Shown here piece by piece: positions 17,889 to 26,766 of a DNA stretch of 64,000 nt. The DNA is from VXYL01 sp965116935 (GTDB taxonomy: Bacteria; Pseudomonadota; Gammaproteobacteria; Pseudomonadales; Azotimanducaceae): the NCBI GenBank assembly GCA_965116935.1, contig OZ220737.1, forward strand, positions 1,612,001 through 1,676,000, in the 5' to 3' direction. The notes under the pieces were generated by a model. The model searched no databases and had not been told where the DNA came from. It worked only from the letters and a program-made list of their open reading frames with translations. Within the stretch, counting starts at the first letter, position 1. Each line of letters starts with the position of its first letter. The position numbers and the translations under genes were made by a program.

Positions 17889-18239
17889 TTAACCCAATAC
17901 CTTGTGACCGCGCTCGATCATGCAGCGGCGGATGATGCGTTGACGGGCGTGTGCGACTTGACGGCGATTGCCGATGGCGCTGCTAACGCTTGTGGCAGCG
18001 GCGCCAACCACGCCGCCCCAGACGCCGCCAACCGCGGCGCGGCCTGCCGTGTCCAGCACCGCGTCTTGGTCCACGTCAGGCCGCTGGCGGGCAAGCACCC
18101 GGCAATCCGCCAGGTCCTTCTCGTAGTCGGGCGTCGGCTCGCCATCGATGATGGGTCGGTACGTCTCGCCCACTCCGGCGCATCCCGCAGCAAGAACCAA
18201 CAGGGCGAACATGGCGATCGCCGGCCTATGGTTGGTCAC
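17889..18239 (-). CDS. Small lipoprotein with glycine-zipper-like segment
   Basis: A 116-residue secreted lipoprotein of unknown function. The N-terminus is a lipoprotein signal peptide with lipobox LAAGC (Cys20). The mid-region GRAAVGGVWGGVVGAAATS is glycine-rich and may span or attach to a membrane; the C-terminus ends RRCMIERGHKVLG, seen in many outer-membrane glycine-zipper lipoproteins. It lies just downstream (4-nt gap) of the universal stress gene and may share its transcript. Confidence 0.75.
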   Translation of the reverse strand: MTNHRPAIAMFALLVLAAGCAGVGETYRPIIDGEPTPDYEKDLADCRVLARQRPDVDQDAVLDTAGRAAVGGVWGGVVGAAATSVSSAIGNRRQVAHARQRIIRRCMIERGHKVLG

Positions 18240-18243
18240 GTTG

Positions 18244-19128
18244 TCAGGTCCTGGTCCCGGTTCCCGGCTTGAGGGCGAGAATGTCGGTGGGGATGCGCGT
18301 CAGGACCTTCTCGGCGGTGTTGCCGACGAGCTTGGCGTTGACGCCCTGGCGGCCCACGGTGCCCATCACGACGAGTTGGGCTTGCAGGCGCTGTGCCGTC
18401 GTCGCGATGGTCTCGTCCACGTCGCCGTGTTCGACGAGCACTTGGGCGGAAGAGATGCCATGCGCCTTGCACAGCCTTGCGGCGTTGGCACGGATGGCGT
18501 CTGTCACCTTCAGCGTGTGGGCTTCCTCATCGACCAGATGTAGCTCCTTGAGGGCCGCCGGGACGTGCACCACATGCACCAAGTGCAGGGGATTGTCGAG
18601 CGCCTTCGCGTAGTCGCGTGCCGTGGCGACGATGGCGTGGTTGAGGGCGCGCTTGACCCTGGAGCGGCTGGCGAGATCCACGGCGGCAACGATGGAGTGA
18701 GTGGGACGCCAGATCTCCTCGGCGGCGATCAGCACCGGTGCCCGGCATTCGCGCAGCAGGTGCCAGTCTGTGGGCGTGTAGAGGAAGCTCTCGCTGCGAT
18801 GCGCCGTCTTGATAACCGCTTGATGCGACATGCGGTCACAGCGGATGTCCACCCATTCGTGGACGAGCTTTTCCCAGCCGATCACGACCTTGACGCGCAC
18901 GCTGCCGGACTGGTGGCGCGCCACCTGCGCCTCTACCTCCTCTCGCCGCCGGTCCATCAGCGTTCGCTTCGCCTCGCGCTGGTGCGCGACGTTGTCGAGG
19001 CCCGCGAGCGACTCGTAGCAAAACCCCACTACCTCGGCGTCCCAGCCCATGGCCTGTGCCAAGCTGAGACCCCGCGCCAAGGCAACCTGCCGTTCCCCTT
19101 CGCGATCCGCGACGATCAGGATGGACAT
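18244..19128 (-). CDS. Tandem-domain universal stress protein (UspE type)
   Basis: A cytoplasmic stress protein of 294 residues built from two Usp domains (about 1–140 and 150–294). The second carries the nucleotide-binding-like pattern VVMGTVGRQGVNAKLVGNTAE. Overall layout resembles UspE. Its first nucleotides and about 65 nt upstream are copied in diverged form at 22146–22221. Confidence 0.85.
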   Translation of the reverse strand: MSILIVADREGERQVALARGLSLAQAMGWDAEVVGFCYESLAGLDNVAHQREAKRTLMDRRREEVEAQVARHQSGSVRVKVVIGWEKLVHEWVDIRCDRMSHQAVIKTAHRSESFLYTPTDWHLLRECRAPVLIAAEEIWRPTHSIVAAVDLASRSRVKRALNHAIVATARDYAKALDNPLHLVHVVHVPAALKELHLVDEEAHTLKVTDAIRANAARLCKAHGISSAQVLVEHGDVDETIATTAQRLQAQLVVMGTVGRQGVNAKLVGNTAEKVLTRIPTDILALKPGTGTRT

Positions 19129-19210
19129 TTGCGTTTCCTCTCAACCAATGCGCCGACGGCAAGTCTAGCGCCGTTGTCGACAAGTTCGCCGTTGACAGTC
19201 GGGGGTCGGT

Positions 19211-19597
19211 TCAGGCCACCGCGACTGGTAGCTCATACATTTCGACCTCACCGCCTTCGTCGATTTCTAGGACGTGATTCACGAGGACATCAGCAGGGTC
19301 GCCGCATTGCTCAAGATGTTGGATGGCACGGCGGAGGAGATCCAGGGTCTGGTCGATGCCGACGCACGGGAGAATAATCAGGCCGGGGTGGATTTCCTCC
19401 GCTGCGACGAGGCGGCGGTAGTCTTTTGCGTTCTGCGTGACAACGGCTGCGTCGAGCTCGATAGCACGGGCGAGCACTTGGTGGTCTTGTTCACGGAGTG
19501 CAGCGAGATTGCGAAGCGCGTAAACGAGGTGCTGGTCCTGTATAGCAAGGGGTTGGACGATTACAGGAGAGACGCACTCGTCCAATAGGAGACGCAC
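19211..19597 (-). CDS. DUF5615 PIN-like toxin
   Basis: A 128-residue protein of the DUF5615 (Mut7-C/PIN-like) family. It begins MRLLLDECVSP and contains VVTQNAKDYRRL and HPGLIILP, the family signature. Asp6, Glu7 and the Asp of AKDY are candidate active-site residues. Translation starts at GTG 15 nt after the stop of the Panacea–DUF433 gene, so the two form an operon. DUF5615 genes commonly pair with DUF433 antitoxins. Confidence 0.82.
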   Translation of the reverse strand: MRLLLDECVSPVIVQPLAIQDQHLVYALRNLAALREQDHQVLARAIELDAAVVTQNAKDYRRLVAAEEIHPGLIILPCVGIDQTLDLLRRAIQHLEQCGDPADVLVNHVLEIDEGGEVEMYELPVAVA

Positions 19598-19612
19598 GTC
19601 GCGCTCAGCGGG

Positions 19613-20401
19613 TCAGGATTGGGAACGTGGCGCGGTTCGCCAAGGTCTTCCAAGTGGGTGGGGCTCGAGGGGATGTGCTCTCGCGAACATGTCGGCCGCC
19701 ATGAATGCCCCCGGGTCGATGTAGGGATAGTCTGCGGAAAGCTGGTCGATTTGCTCACCTGCGGCTAGGCGTCCGTGGATGGCGTAGACGGTGACGCGGG
19801 TGTCGGCGATAACCGGGGTGCCGCCAAGGACGTTGGGGTCGGACTCGATCCATCGGTCATGCGCGGTCCGGTATTCGTTTGCAAGGTAAAGGGCTTGCGC
19901 CTCGGTCAGATCGGGGTGGAGGCTCTGGTATAGGTCCGAGAGGGGCACGGGGATGGCTTGGCTTTGGCGCTCGGGGTTGTGCCAATGCGCGAGCCACTCT
20001 GGCAACTTGTGGTGGACGTCGTAGACAAGCTGATCTTGGTCTCTGTTGCCGTGGAGATCCACCACGTCCTGAATGACGTGGCGGTCATCGTTGGTCAGGG
20101 AAGTGAGCAGGTGAAGTGAGACGTGCTTGCGCACGCCGAGCGTTTTGCCTTGTTTGGGGACGAGGAGACGGGACCAATGGCTGTCCCGGTCTGCTCCCTT
20201 GCTGACGAGTTGCGCGGCATTGGACATGGCCATGCCGTTGGCCAAGGCAAAGAGATCGTCGTGGACGATGGGCAGGAGAAACCGGCGGATGGCCTCGCGT
20301 TCGGCGAGGTACATCAGCTTGATTAGCTTGAGCTGGCCAAGGGATTGGTTGGTTTTGAGAATGAAGGCGGCCGCCATCTCTGCGGCTAGCTGCTCGTTCA
20401 T
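19613..20401 (-). CDS. Panacea (DUF4065)–DUF433 fusion antitoxin
   Basis: From the ATG at 20401 the 262-residue protein has two parts. Residues about 5–165 look like the Panacea/DUF4065 domain (LKLIKLMYLAEREAIRR, DDLFALANGMAMS, LTNDDRHVIQDVVD), a promiscuous antitoxin domain. Residues 186–250 match DUF433 (SDPNVLGGTPVIADTRVTV, AADYP-like SADYPYIDPGAFMAA). The DUF5615 toxin follows. An alternative ATG lies 36 nt upstream. Fusion of two antitoxin-type domains is unusual. An IS256-family element sits about 185 nt upstream. Confidence 0.78.
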   Translation of the reverse strand: MNEQLAAEMAAAFILKTNQSLGQLKLIKLMYLAEREAIRRFLLPIVHDDLFALANGMAMSNAAQLVSKGADRDSHWSRLLVPKQGKTLGVRKHVSLHLLTSLTNDDRHVIQDVVDLHGNRDQDQLVYDVHHKLPEWLAHWHNPERQSQAIPVPLSDLYQSLHPDLTEAQALYLANEYRTAHDRWIESDPNVLGGTPVIADTRVTVYAIHGRLAAGEQIDQLSADYPYIDPGAFMAADMFARAHPLEPHPLGRPWRTAPRSQS

Positions 20402-20576
20402 GTCGAGCACATGGGGTGGTGTCGGGACATGGAGCATACACCTGCGTACGAGATGATGTGAGACCAAAGGCGGCGCACGGGCGACGCACGCCACCCAATT
20501 GGTATCGGCCGGGCCACAGGCCTTTGGGTGGCGATTCGCTCCTCGTCGATTACCATCCAGCGCTGACTACGAGCCG

Positions 20577-20585
20577 GTGGCTGAC
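20577..20585. repeat. Target-site duplication, left
   Basis: GTGGCTGAC occurs directly outside both inverted repeats of the IS256-type element (here and at 21974–21982). Nine bases fits IS256-family target duplications. Confidence 0.85.
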
Positions 20586-21973
20586 GAGCTATTGTCAAAT
20601 CTGGTGTACGGCGAGTTGGTCATGCGGCGGCTCTGCTGTCCTCGATGACCTCGATGCCGTCGTTGAATGTCACCCCTTCGATGACCTTGGCGAGCTGCCG
20701 GAAGCCGCGTAGCCGGCGCCAGGACTTCTGCGCGCTCATGCCCATCTTGCAGGTCATCGAGAGCATGCTCTGACGGGTGACGCAGCCCTTCGCCCTGGAG
20801 CTCCGGTGACGGATGGTGGCGAAGGCCGACTCGATCACGTTGGTGGTGCGGATGTGCGTCCAGTGCGCCGCCGGGAAGTCGTAGAAGGCGAGCAGCTCGT
20901 CGCGGTCGTGCGTCAGGCAGTCGGCGGCCTTCGGGTACTTGTCCCCGTAGCGTTCGAGGAAGTCGTCGAAGGCGCCGTCGGCCGCGGCGCGGCTCTCGGC
21001 CATCCAGATCTCGCGCAACGCCTGCGTCGCCTTGGGCTGCCCGGACTTGGGCAGGCAGTTGAGGACGTTGACGGTCTTGTGCATCCAGCAGCGCTGCTGC
21101 CCGGTGTCGGGGACAGACCTCGTCGAGCGCCGACCAGAACCCCATCGCGCCGTCGCCCACCGCCAGCTTCGCCGGCCTCGTGAACCCCCGCTGCCTCATG
21201 CCCAGCAGCACCTCGCGCCAGCTCTGGGTCGACTCCCGAACGCCGTCCTCGATCGCCAGGAAGCGCTTCTCCCCGCGGGCGTTGACGCCAATCACCACCA
21301 GCACGCACAAGCGACCGTCGTCTCCCCGCAGACCGCTGTGGATGCCGTCCGCCCACAGGTACACCCAGTCGTCGTCAAGCGACCGCCCGCACCAGCTCCG
21401 GCACTCCTCGTCCCAGACCCGCTTCAGACGGCTCACCACGTTCGCCGACAGCCCGCGAGCCGACTCTTCGCCCACCAGCGCCGACACCGCCGCCCGCATC
21501 TTCCCCGTCGACACCCCCTGCAGGTACAGCCACGGCACCGCCGCGTCCACGCTCGCAGAGCGCCGAACGTACGGCGGCACCAGCGACGAACGGAACGTCG
21601 CCGGCGAGCCCTCGCGACTGCGCGACTTCGGCACCTTCACGTCAACCGCCCCGATCCCGGTCAGCACCTGACGCTCGGGAAGGTGGCCGTTGCGCACCAC
21701 GCGCTGGCGGCCGTCCGCGAGCTTCTGGTCGTCGAACGCCGCCAGGTGCTCGTCGAACTCCGCTGCCACCGCGGCCTCAATCAGCCGCCGAGCGCCGGAG
21801 CGAAGAAGGTCGGTGAGTGGATCGGAAGACGCGGCTGGCGCCGCCAGCCTGACCACATTATCGTTGTCCATGTGCGGTGTGTTCCTCTTGCTGAATTGGA
21901 TCGCCAAACTCAATCTCAGCAGAGGCACGCCGCACGACTCAACTCATCCGTACACCACTTTCGACCATAGCTC
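20586..21973 (-). mobile_element. IS256-family insertion sequence, 1388 bp
   Basis: The element is bounded by imperfect inverted repeats of about 26 bp (20586–20611 and 21948–21973; shared GAGCTAT, GTC and TGGTGTACGG blocks) and flanked by a 9-bp direct repeat GTGGCTGAC. It carries one transposase gene, now frameshifted. The intact target duplication indicates a direct, fairly recent insertion between the Panacea–DUF433 gene and the region upstream of it. Confidence 0.9.
20620..21871 (-). pseudogene. IS256-family transposase, frameshifted
   Basis: The N-terminal part, from MDNDNVVRLAAPA, carries the first two catalytic Asp (WADGIHSGLR and VGDGAMGFWSALDE). The frame then breaks near 21115 at a CCCC run: one extra C moves the reading from DEVCP into a wrong frame. 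The C-terminal part, starting MHKTVNVLNCLPK in the other frame, has the catalytic Glu in TTNVIESAFATIRHR. Removing one C restores a full-length mutator-type transposase. IS256 elements are not known for programmed frameshifting, so I call it inactive unless the base is a sequencing error. Confidence 0.88.
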
Positions 21974-21982
21974 GTGGCTGAC
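21974..21982. repeat. Target-site duplication, right
   Basis: Second copy of GTGGCTGAC, immediately outside the right inverted repeat of the IS256-type element. Confidence 0.85.
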
Positions 21983-22145
21983 GTCGGCGACGTTTAGGCG
22001 CCTAACGCCGGCTAGCGTAAGGGGTCGCGTGAAAACTCAAGGTGACTCGCGGAAATGAGGGTCGCGACATGGACTGTGTCGACCAACTGGCGCAACAGAA
22101 AGTCCAGCAACTTGAGGTGGAAGCCGCGCAAACGGCGACTGTCGG

Positions 22146-22221
22146 ATGGACATTCGCCTTGCCCCTCAACCAATGCGCCGGCGACAAGTCTAGCGCCCTT
22201 GTCGATGAGCTCGCTGTAGAC
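22146..22221. repeat. Diverged copy of the usp start and upstream region
   Basis: This 76-nt stretch matches 19121–19196 at 64 of 76 positions and includes the same ATGTCCAT start of the universal stress gene (minus strand). After the start codon the match ends. The gap 21983–22276 otherwise holds nothing I recognise. Confidence 0.7.
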
Positions 22222-22276
22222 GCCTTAGCGTCCCAGTGCAGTCAACGCGAGTGGGTCAGGGGGTTAGCCTCAATGT

Positions 22277-22504
22277 TCATCCGGCGGCCACGTCCACCAC
22301 CGCGGCGGCGCAGCTCGGCGTGGGCACGGGCTCGTCGTGTTCGCGCAAGCCTTCGATGTGGAAGGCGATGGCGCCCCGCATCTCTCGGACCGCTTCCTCC
22401 CGAGTCGCGCCGGTCGCGACACAGCCGGGAAGGTCGGGCGCGTAGGCCGCGAAGTTGCGCGGCGTTTCCTCGATCACGATGGTGTATTCCAAAGCCGCTC
22501 TCAC
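22277..22504 (-). CDS. HicB-like antitoxin or orphan HicB-fold protein
   Basis: A 75-residue product from the GTG at 22504. The pattern YTIVIEETPRNFAAYAPDLPGCVATGATREEAVREMRGAI is the partial RNase-H fold of HicB. No HicA toxin gene (short double-stranded RNA-binding domain) is seen on either side, so it may be an orphan. An in-frame ATG at 22540 would add 12 residues without family similarity. Confidence 0.75.
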   Translation of the reverse strand: MRAALEYTIVIEETPRNFAAYAPDLPGCVATGATREEAVREMRGAIAFHIEGLREHDEPVPTPSCAAAVVDVAAG

Positions 22505-22551
22505 TCCCTCAGTCCTGCTTGCCTGACGATGCTGCCCCATGTTCCAAGGAC

Positions 22552-24492
22552 CTAGTGAGCCGGCGGTAGGTCTAGCGCGGGATTACGGTCGAAGAAGCCG
22601 ATGGGTTGGAGGGTGAAGCCGCAGTATTCCACCGGCATGACGGGCCAGTCTTCCGGGCGGGGCAGGTGGGTGGAGCCGAACGTATGCCAGAGGACGATGT
22701 CGGTGTCCTTGATGTCGCGGTTGCGCCCTGACCATGCCGGCAGGCCGTCGCCGCCGGGGTGGAGGTTGGGGTGGTCGCCGGCGGCGGAGATTTCGCCTTC
22801 CTCGTGGCGGGTCACCCAGAGGTTGTGTTGGGCGAATCCAGCGCGTGCCGTGACTTGGGATTCTGGGTCTGCCAGCAGTTTGGGCGTTGCGCTTGGGTGG
22901 AGGCGGTAGGCGACTCGCTTGCCGAGGCGGTTGGTGCGGTCGGTGGCGACTACCTTCCACGTTCGGGAACGGCTGGCGTCGGCATTGCGGCGGGCTTCGC
23001 CTTCGGTGGCGAGCAGGCGTTCTGCGGCATGGAAGTTGGTGCCGTCGGGGTTGTTCGCACCCTTCGGCGATGGTTCCACGTCCACTTCGTACACGCTGGC
23101 GGTGTCGCCGTCGAGATCGAAGTCGAGGCGGAAGCAGAACAGGTGCTGGTGGATGGGCGATGCGAGGTTCGGCGCGATCAGGGGGGCGTACTCCGGGCGT
23201 TCCTCGCCCTCGTTCACCGCCGAGACGCCGACGATGCCGGTGAGCTTGGCCTCCATTTGGATGGTGCCGTCGAGGTAGAGGTACCAGTAGAAGCCGTACT
23301 CGTAGTTGCCCACGGTGTGGAAGGCGCTCACCACGAGCCGCCGGGAGCGCCACACTTCGGTGGTTTGGCCGTGGCCGTCGTGGTGCTTCCAGAGGATGCC
23401 GTAGTCCTCCTCGTGGATGCAGATGGCGCGCTCGATGGGGCGGGCGGTGCCGTCCGGTTTCACCGCCACATGGTCGAGGTAGTGGATTTCGCCGAGGCAG
23501 TCGCAGCCGAGCATGAGGGAGTTGGCGCAATTGCCGATGCTGGCTTCGCCGGCGTCGAGCACGTGCTTCCAGCCGTGCATGGGGTCGGGGTCGCCGTAGG
23601 GGACGACCATGTCCGAGAGTGCCGCGCGGTGCAGCACCGAACGCCAGGGCGCGTCATCGCCCTTGCCAGGGCCATCCCGCACTTCCAACTGGTGCAGCAC
23701 GAGGCCGTTGATGGGGTGCATGGTGACGCGGAACCGCCAGTTGGCCCAAGTGATCGAGCCGCCTTCTACCGTGAAGCCGGGGCCGTCTGGCTGGCTGATT
23801 TCGAGGGGCTTGAGCGGCGAGCGCAGATTGGGTTGGCTTGCGGCGTCGTAGCGACCATGTTCCGGTGGCAGGGGTATGGCGCCGTGGTCTTCGAGGTGGG
23901 CGACTCGGCCGGCGGTGAGGTCCACGTGGGCGATCAAGCCTTGCACGGGGCGGGCGTAGCCGTTGTCGGTCTTGTTTTCGCGCACGAAGCTGATGGCACG
24001 GTGGGCGCGATGGCCGGCCGGGATGCTCGGATGTTGATAGCCGCCGGCCGGCCACGGATCGATCTGCACGTGCTCGAAGTCGGTTACGCCGCGTTCGCGC
24101 ATGGCGGCTTGCCAGCCGGCGTCTTCCTTCGTGATACGCACGGCGCGCACCACGTCGGCGAAGCCGATGGGCGCTTGGCCCTTGGCAATGCGGGAGATGT
24201 CGGCGGTGCCGGCGGAAAGATCGACGACGGCATCGAAGCCGCCGTCAGGTTCGCCTTCCGGGTAGTCGAAGCCCATGAAGCGGAGGCGGCGGGGGAGTTC
24301 GTCCCCTGTGGCGAACGCCTTGAGGGCGTCCTTGGGCGGCTCGACGAGGGCAACGGAACAGAAGGCCGCGTGGTCGCCGAGCTTGGGCTTGACCAGGGCC
24401 GCGGCACGTTCGACCTCGTCTGGAGTGAGTGGATCCAAAGGGTGGGGCGAGGCTTGTGCGGCCACGGGTGTCAACTGGACGGCTTCGGCCAT
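22552..24492 (-). CDS. Copper-containing primary amine oxidase
   Basis: Oxidises primary amines to aldehyde, ammonia and hydrogen peroxide with copper and a self-made topaquinone. The product has 646 residues. The topaquinone precursor is Tyr397 in VGNYEYG; the catalytic base is probably Asp313 in VLDAGE; copper ligands are His448 and His450 (SPIHQHLF) and the His of GSTHLPRPEDWPVMP near the C-terminus. Similar to phenylethylamine/histamine oxidases of Arthrobacter type. The ATG at 24492 is chosen as the family start. Its 5' end is duplicated near 26.6 kb. Confidence 0.93.
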   Translation of the reverse strand: MAEAVQLTPVAAQASPHPLDPLTPDEVERAAALVKPKLGDHAAFCSVALVEPPKDALKAFATGDELPRRLRFMGFDYPEGEPDGGFDAVVDLSAGTADISRIAKGQAPIGFADVVRAVRITKEDAGWQAAMRERGVTDFEHVQIDPWPAGGYQHPSIPAGHRAHRAISFVRENKTDNGYARPVQGLIAHVDLTAGRVAHLEDHGAIPLPPEHGRYDAASQPNLRSPLKPLEISQPDGPGFTVEGGSITWANWRFRVTMHPINGLVLHQLEVRDGPGKGDDAPWRSVLHRAALSDMVVPYGDPDPMHGWKHVLDAGEASIGNCANSLMLGCDCLGEIHYLDHVAVKPDGTARPIERAICIHEEDYGILWKHHDGHGQTTEVWRSRRLVVSAFHTVGNYEYGFYWYLYLDGTIQMEAKLTGIVGVSAVNEGEERPEYAPLIAPNLASPIHQHLFCFRLDFDLDGDTASVYEVDVEPSPKGANNPDGTNFHAAERLLATEGEARRNADASRSRTWKVVATDRTNRLGKRVAYRLHPSATPKLLADPESQVTARAGFAQHNLWVTRHEEGEISAAGDHPNLHPGGDGLPAWSGRNRDIKDTDIVLWHTFGSTHLPRPEDWPVMPVEYCGFTLQPIGFFDRNPALDLPPAH

Positions 24493-24638
24493 GGTGCTGC
24501 TCGGGGTGAGGAATGTGGTCCGCATTCTACGCTTGGCGGCGACCGCTCTTCGTGGGCGTCCCTCTGGGAAGCGGGAGTGCTTTCTTGGGCGAGACGGAAT
24601 GGGGTGGCTGCGCCGAACCGCTCGATCAGGGGCTCGTG

Positions 24639-25033
24639 AGGAAGCGGTCGATCTCTTCGGCGGCCTCGCGGCCCTCGTTGATGGCGCGAACTACCAGCGA
24701 TTGGCCGCTGCGGCAGTCGCCGGCGGCGAAGACGTTGGCGACGGAGGTGCGGTAGGCGCCCTTGTCGGCCTTGTAGTTGGAGCGTTCGTCGAGGTCGAGG
24801 CCGAGGGGTTCGCTGACGTAGTGTTCGGGGCCGAGGAATCCCATCGAAAGAAACACGAGATCGGCGTCCCAGAAGCGCTCGGAGCCCTCCACGTTCTCGA
24901 AGCGGCCGTCCACCATCTGCACGTCCACCGTCTTGAGTCCCGTTAGCCGGCCGTTTTCGCCGACGAACTCGGTGGTGGAGATGGAGTAGACACGTGGGTC
25001 GCGGTTGAACTTGGCTGTCGCCTCCTCGTGGCC
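24639..25033 (-). pseudogene. gltD: Duplicated 3' end of gltD
   Basis: These 395 nt match 29896–30290 inside the intact gltD with one visible mismatch (at about 24986). They encode the last about 130 residues of the glutamate synthase small subunit, from YGHEEATAKFNRDP to EEIDRFL, after which the copy ends TSP-stop at 24626 while the intact gene ends EDVKNTP. Upstream the match stops sharply within GGCC. It has no start of its own and is best read as a displaced gene end left by an insertion or duplication. Confidence 0.93.
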
Positions 25034-25037
25034 ATAA

Positions 25038-25804
25038 AGGGCTTCTCCCCGCCACACACTTTTCCGTCGTACGCACCTTAGGCAATCTCCCACGCTCTCC
25101 CTTTGCCTGTGGCCCGTACCATCTCGCCTGCCGTCATCGCCAAGAGCGAAGGCGAAGTCGCATCGGGTGCGCGCGCCTCTGTCGTCCCGCACGCGGAGAC
25201 TCGCACGCCCGCGCGCGCCTTCTTCGTTCTCCCGACGCGCGCACAGGCCGTGTGCCGGATTGCCGATGGGTTGCGAGACGCTGTCCCGTCGGCGTGGGGG
25301 CACGTCGTGTGGCGAGGACGGAAAAGGCGTGTGGCGGGAAGAGGGGTTCGGGCCGCAAGGAGAGCGTGCGGGACTGCCTGCCGTGCGTATGGCGACCAAG
25401 CCCCCTAAGGGGTCTTGTCCTTGGCGGGTGACGATCTCTGTCGCGGAGACCGCCAAAGACGGCTCAATACTCTCCACGCGTCTGCTCAACGGTCCGCGCG
25501 CAGGGGGCCGTCAGCTTCCGTCGATGCGGGAAAGCTACGTCAGCCATGTTGCACGAAGGCCCTCTTCGCCCCCCGAAGTCTTCGCCACGGGGCATGTACG
25601 AAAACCAGTACTCGGATTGGACGGAAACGGGAAAACTCATTACGATCAAGAGGTTGATGCAGATACGACGCGGACGCGGGGGGGCGCCTCTCGGAGACGA
25701 TCCGGGCGTTGGCGAGGGCTTTGCTGCGAGCGGTCGCGAAGGAACAGCACGGGACGCGCACCGACTTCGACGTTGTTGGGGCTTTCGTACGGGCGTACGC
25801 CTCT
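25038..25804. other. 767-nt region with no recognised gene
   Basis: Several frames are open on both strands, as expected at this GC content, but none has a convincing start, family motif or consistent codon use. It lies between the displaced gltD end and the UDG-like gene. Confidence 0.5.
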
Positions 25805-26533
25805 CTAGCCGAGCAGCTCCCGGAGCACATTCTCCAATGCACCGGCATGCCAGCCCTGATGGGTTGGCGATGGATGCGCCACCATGTCTTGAAAGTGGTC
25901 GCAACACGGAGCGGCCTCTTGGAGGAAGACCCTAGCGATCCTTCCACATGGGACAAAGTAGGCGCGCTCCCCCATTTCGTCAATCCGCTCCTGCAAGTCC
26001 TCAACCAAAGCTGTTTGGACTGCCGCGCACCCGGCGCTCCTGCGAGCGGGAAGCTGCGGAGCTTCGGCGACTTGGTCGGCGCTACTAACGGGACCTTTGC
26101 GGATGGTCTCGAGGTACCGGAGGAGCGTTTCCCCGAACTGTCGCTTGTGGTCACAACGGTATGGGGATAGCTGCATGGGGAGCTCGGAAACCTCCATGAC
26201 ACCAACGCGCATGAGTCGCGCATCCAATGCGCGCGCGACCTCGCGCGGGTGGATGGTCAGTATTTCGCCAAGCGGCCACGCCTGCTCGTCAGGGCGAACA
26301 TGGAAAACCTCGGCTAGCGCGTTCGTGACCGCAGTTCCGCTCGGGCCAGCTAACGGATGACGCCGAAGCACTTCCTGCGTGTGGGGCGACTCCAGCAGAA
26401 AAACGACGTTCCGCTCCTGGCAGTCGCGCGGGCGGATGTCCTCAACGACGTATTCCTCCAGATCCTCAAGATTTGGGGCATTTGGGAGCTGCTCCCAGTA
26501 GGGCGTTTGGCCAAGTCGTTGTAGCAAAGGCAT
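25805..26533 (-). CDS. Uracil-DNA glycosylase superfamily-like protein
   Basis: A 242-residue protein of uncertain role. Two segments resemble UDG-superfamily motifs: ESPHTQEVLRRHPLAGPSG at residues 48–66 (compare GExPGxxE...PFxGxxG of families 4/5) and HPSPTHQGWH at 220–229 (motif B). The ATG at 26533 has an AAGGAA ribosome binding site 8 nt upstream. It lies between two copies of the gltD 3' end, downstream of the TerB/glycine-zipper cassette. A fragment of a second, related gene lies upstream at 26.8 kb. Enzyme activity is not shown by the sequence. Confidence 0.6.
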   Translation of the reverse strand: MPLLQRLGQTPYWEQLPNAPNLEDLEEYVVEDIRPRDCQERNVVFLLESPHTQEVLRRHPLAGPSGTAVTNALAEVFHVRPDEQAWPLGEILTIHPREVARALDARLMRVGVMEVSELPMQLSPYRCDHKRQFGETLLRYLETIRKGPVSSADQVAEAPQLPARRSAGCAAVQTALVEDLQERIDEMGERAYFVPCGRIARVFLQEAAPCCDHFQDMVAHPSPTHQGWHAGALENVLRELLG

Positions 26534-26589
26534 ATCAGAGGTTCCTTAAGGGGTCCAAGGGTGAGACGGGGTTGCGATCTCCGCTGGTA

Positions 26590-26755
26590 TCGTCTGGACT
26601 GCTTCGTCCATGGTGGTGCTCGGGGTTGACCTGCACGCATTCTACGCTTGGGCGGCGTCGGCTCTTGCGGCTGTCGCCCCTCCGAGAATGGCGAGGACGC
26701 TTTTCTGGCGGAAGCCCATCGACAGGAACGCGAAGTCGGCGTCCCCAAGCGTACG
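26590..26755 (-). pseudogene. Decayed copy of the amine oxidase–gltD junction
   Basis: 26594–26668 resembles 24474–24550, the start codon and upstream region of the amine oxidase gene (shared GCATTCTACGCTTG and CATGGTG.TGCTCGGGGT). 26710–26758 resembles a piece of gltD (DADFAFLSMGF for DADLVFLSMGF). Order and orientation equal the real junction at 24.5–24.9 kb. The copy is much more diverged than the 395-nt gltD copy and codes for nothing intact. Confidence 0.7.
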
Positions 26756-26766
26756 GAGCCTGATGC

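Noticed and set aside
21080..21140. Programmed frameshift in the IS256-type transposase
   Set aside because: IS256-family transposases are single-frame proteins; the CCCC run is better explained by mutation or sequencing error.
22000..22560. A HicA toxin gene next to the HicB-like gene
   Set aside because: Both flanks were read in all frames; no short HicA-like frame was found.
22759..24639. 626-codon open frame on the plus strand
   Set aside because: Antisense to the amine oxidase, whose active-site residues are all intact on the minus strand.
25167..25808. 213-codon plus-strand frame between the gltD copy and the UDG-like gene
   Set aside because: Composition is GC-driven (Arg, Ser, Pro rich), with no ribosome binding site or family likeness, and overlapping frames on the other strand are equally open.
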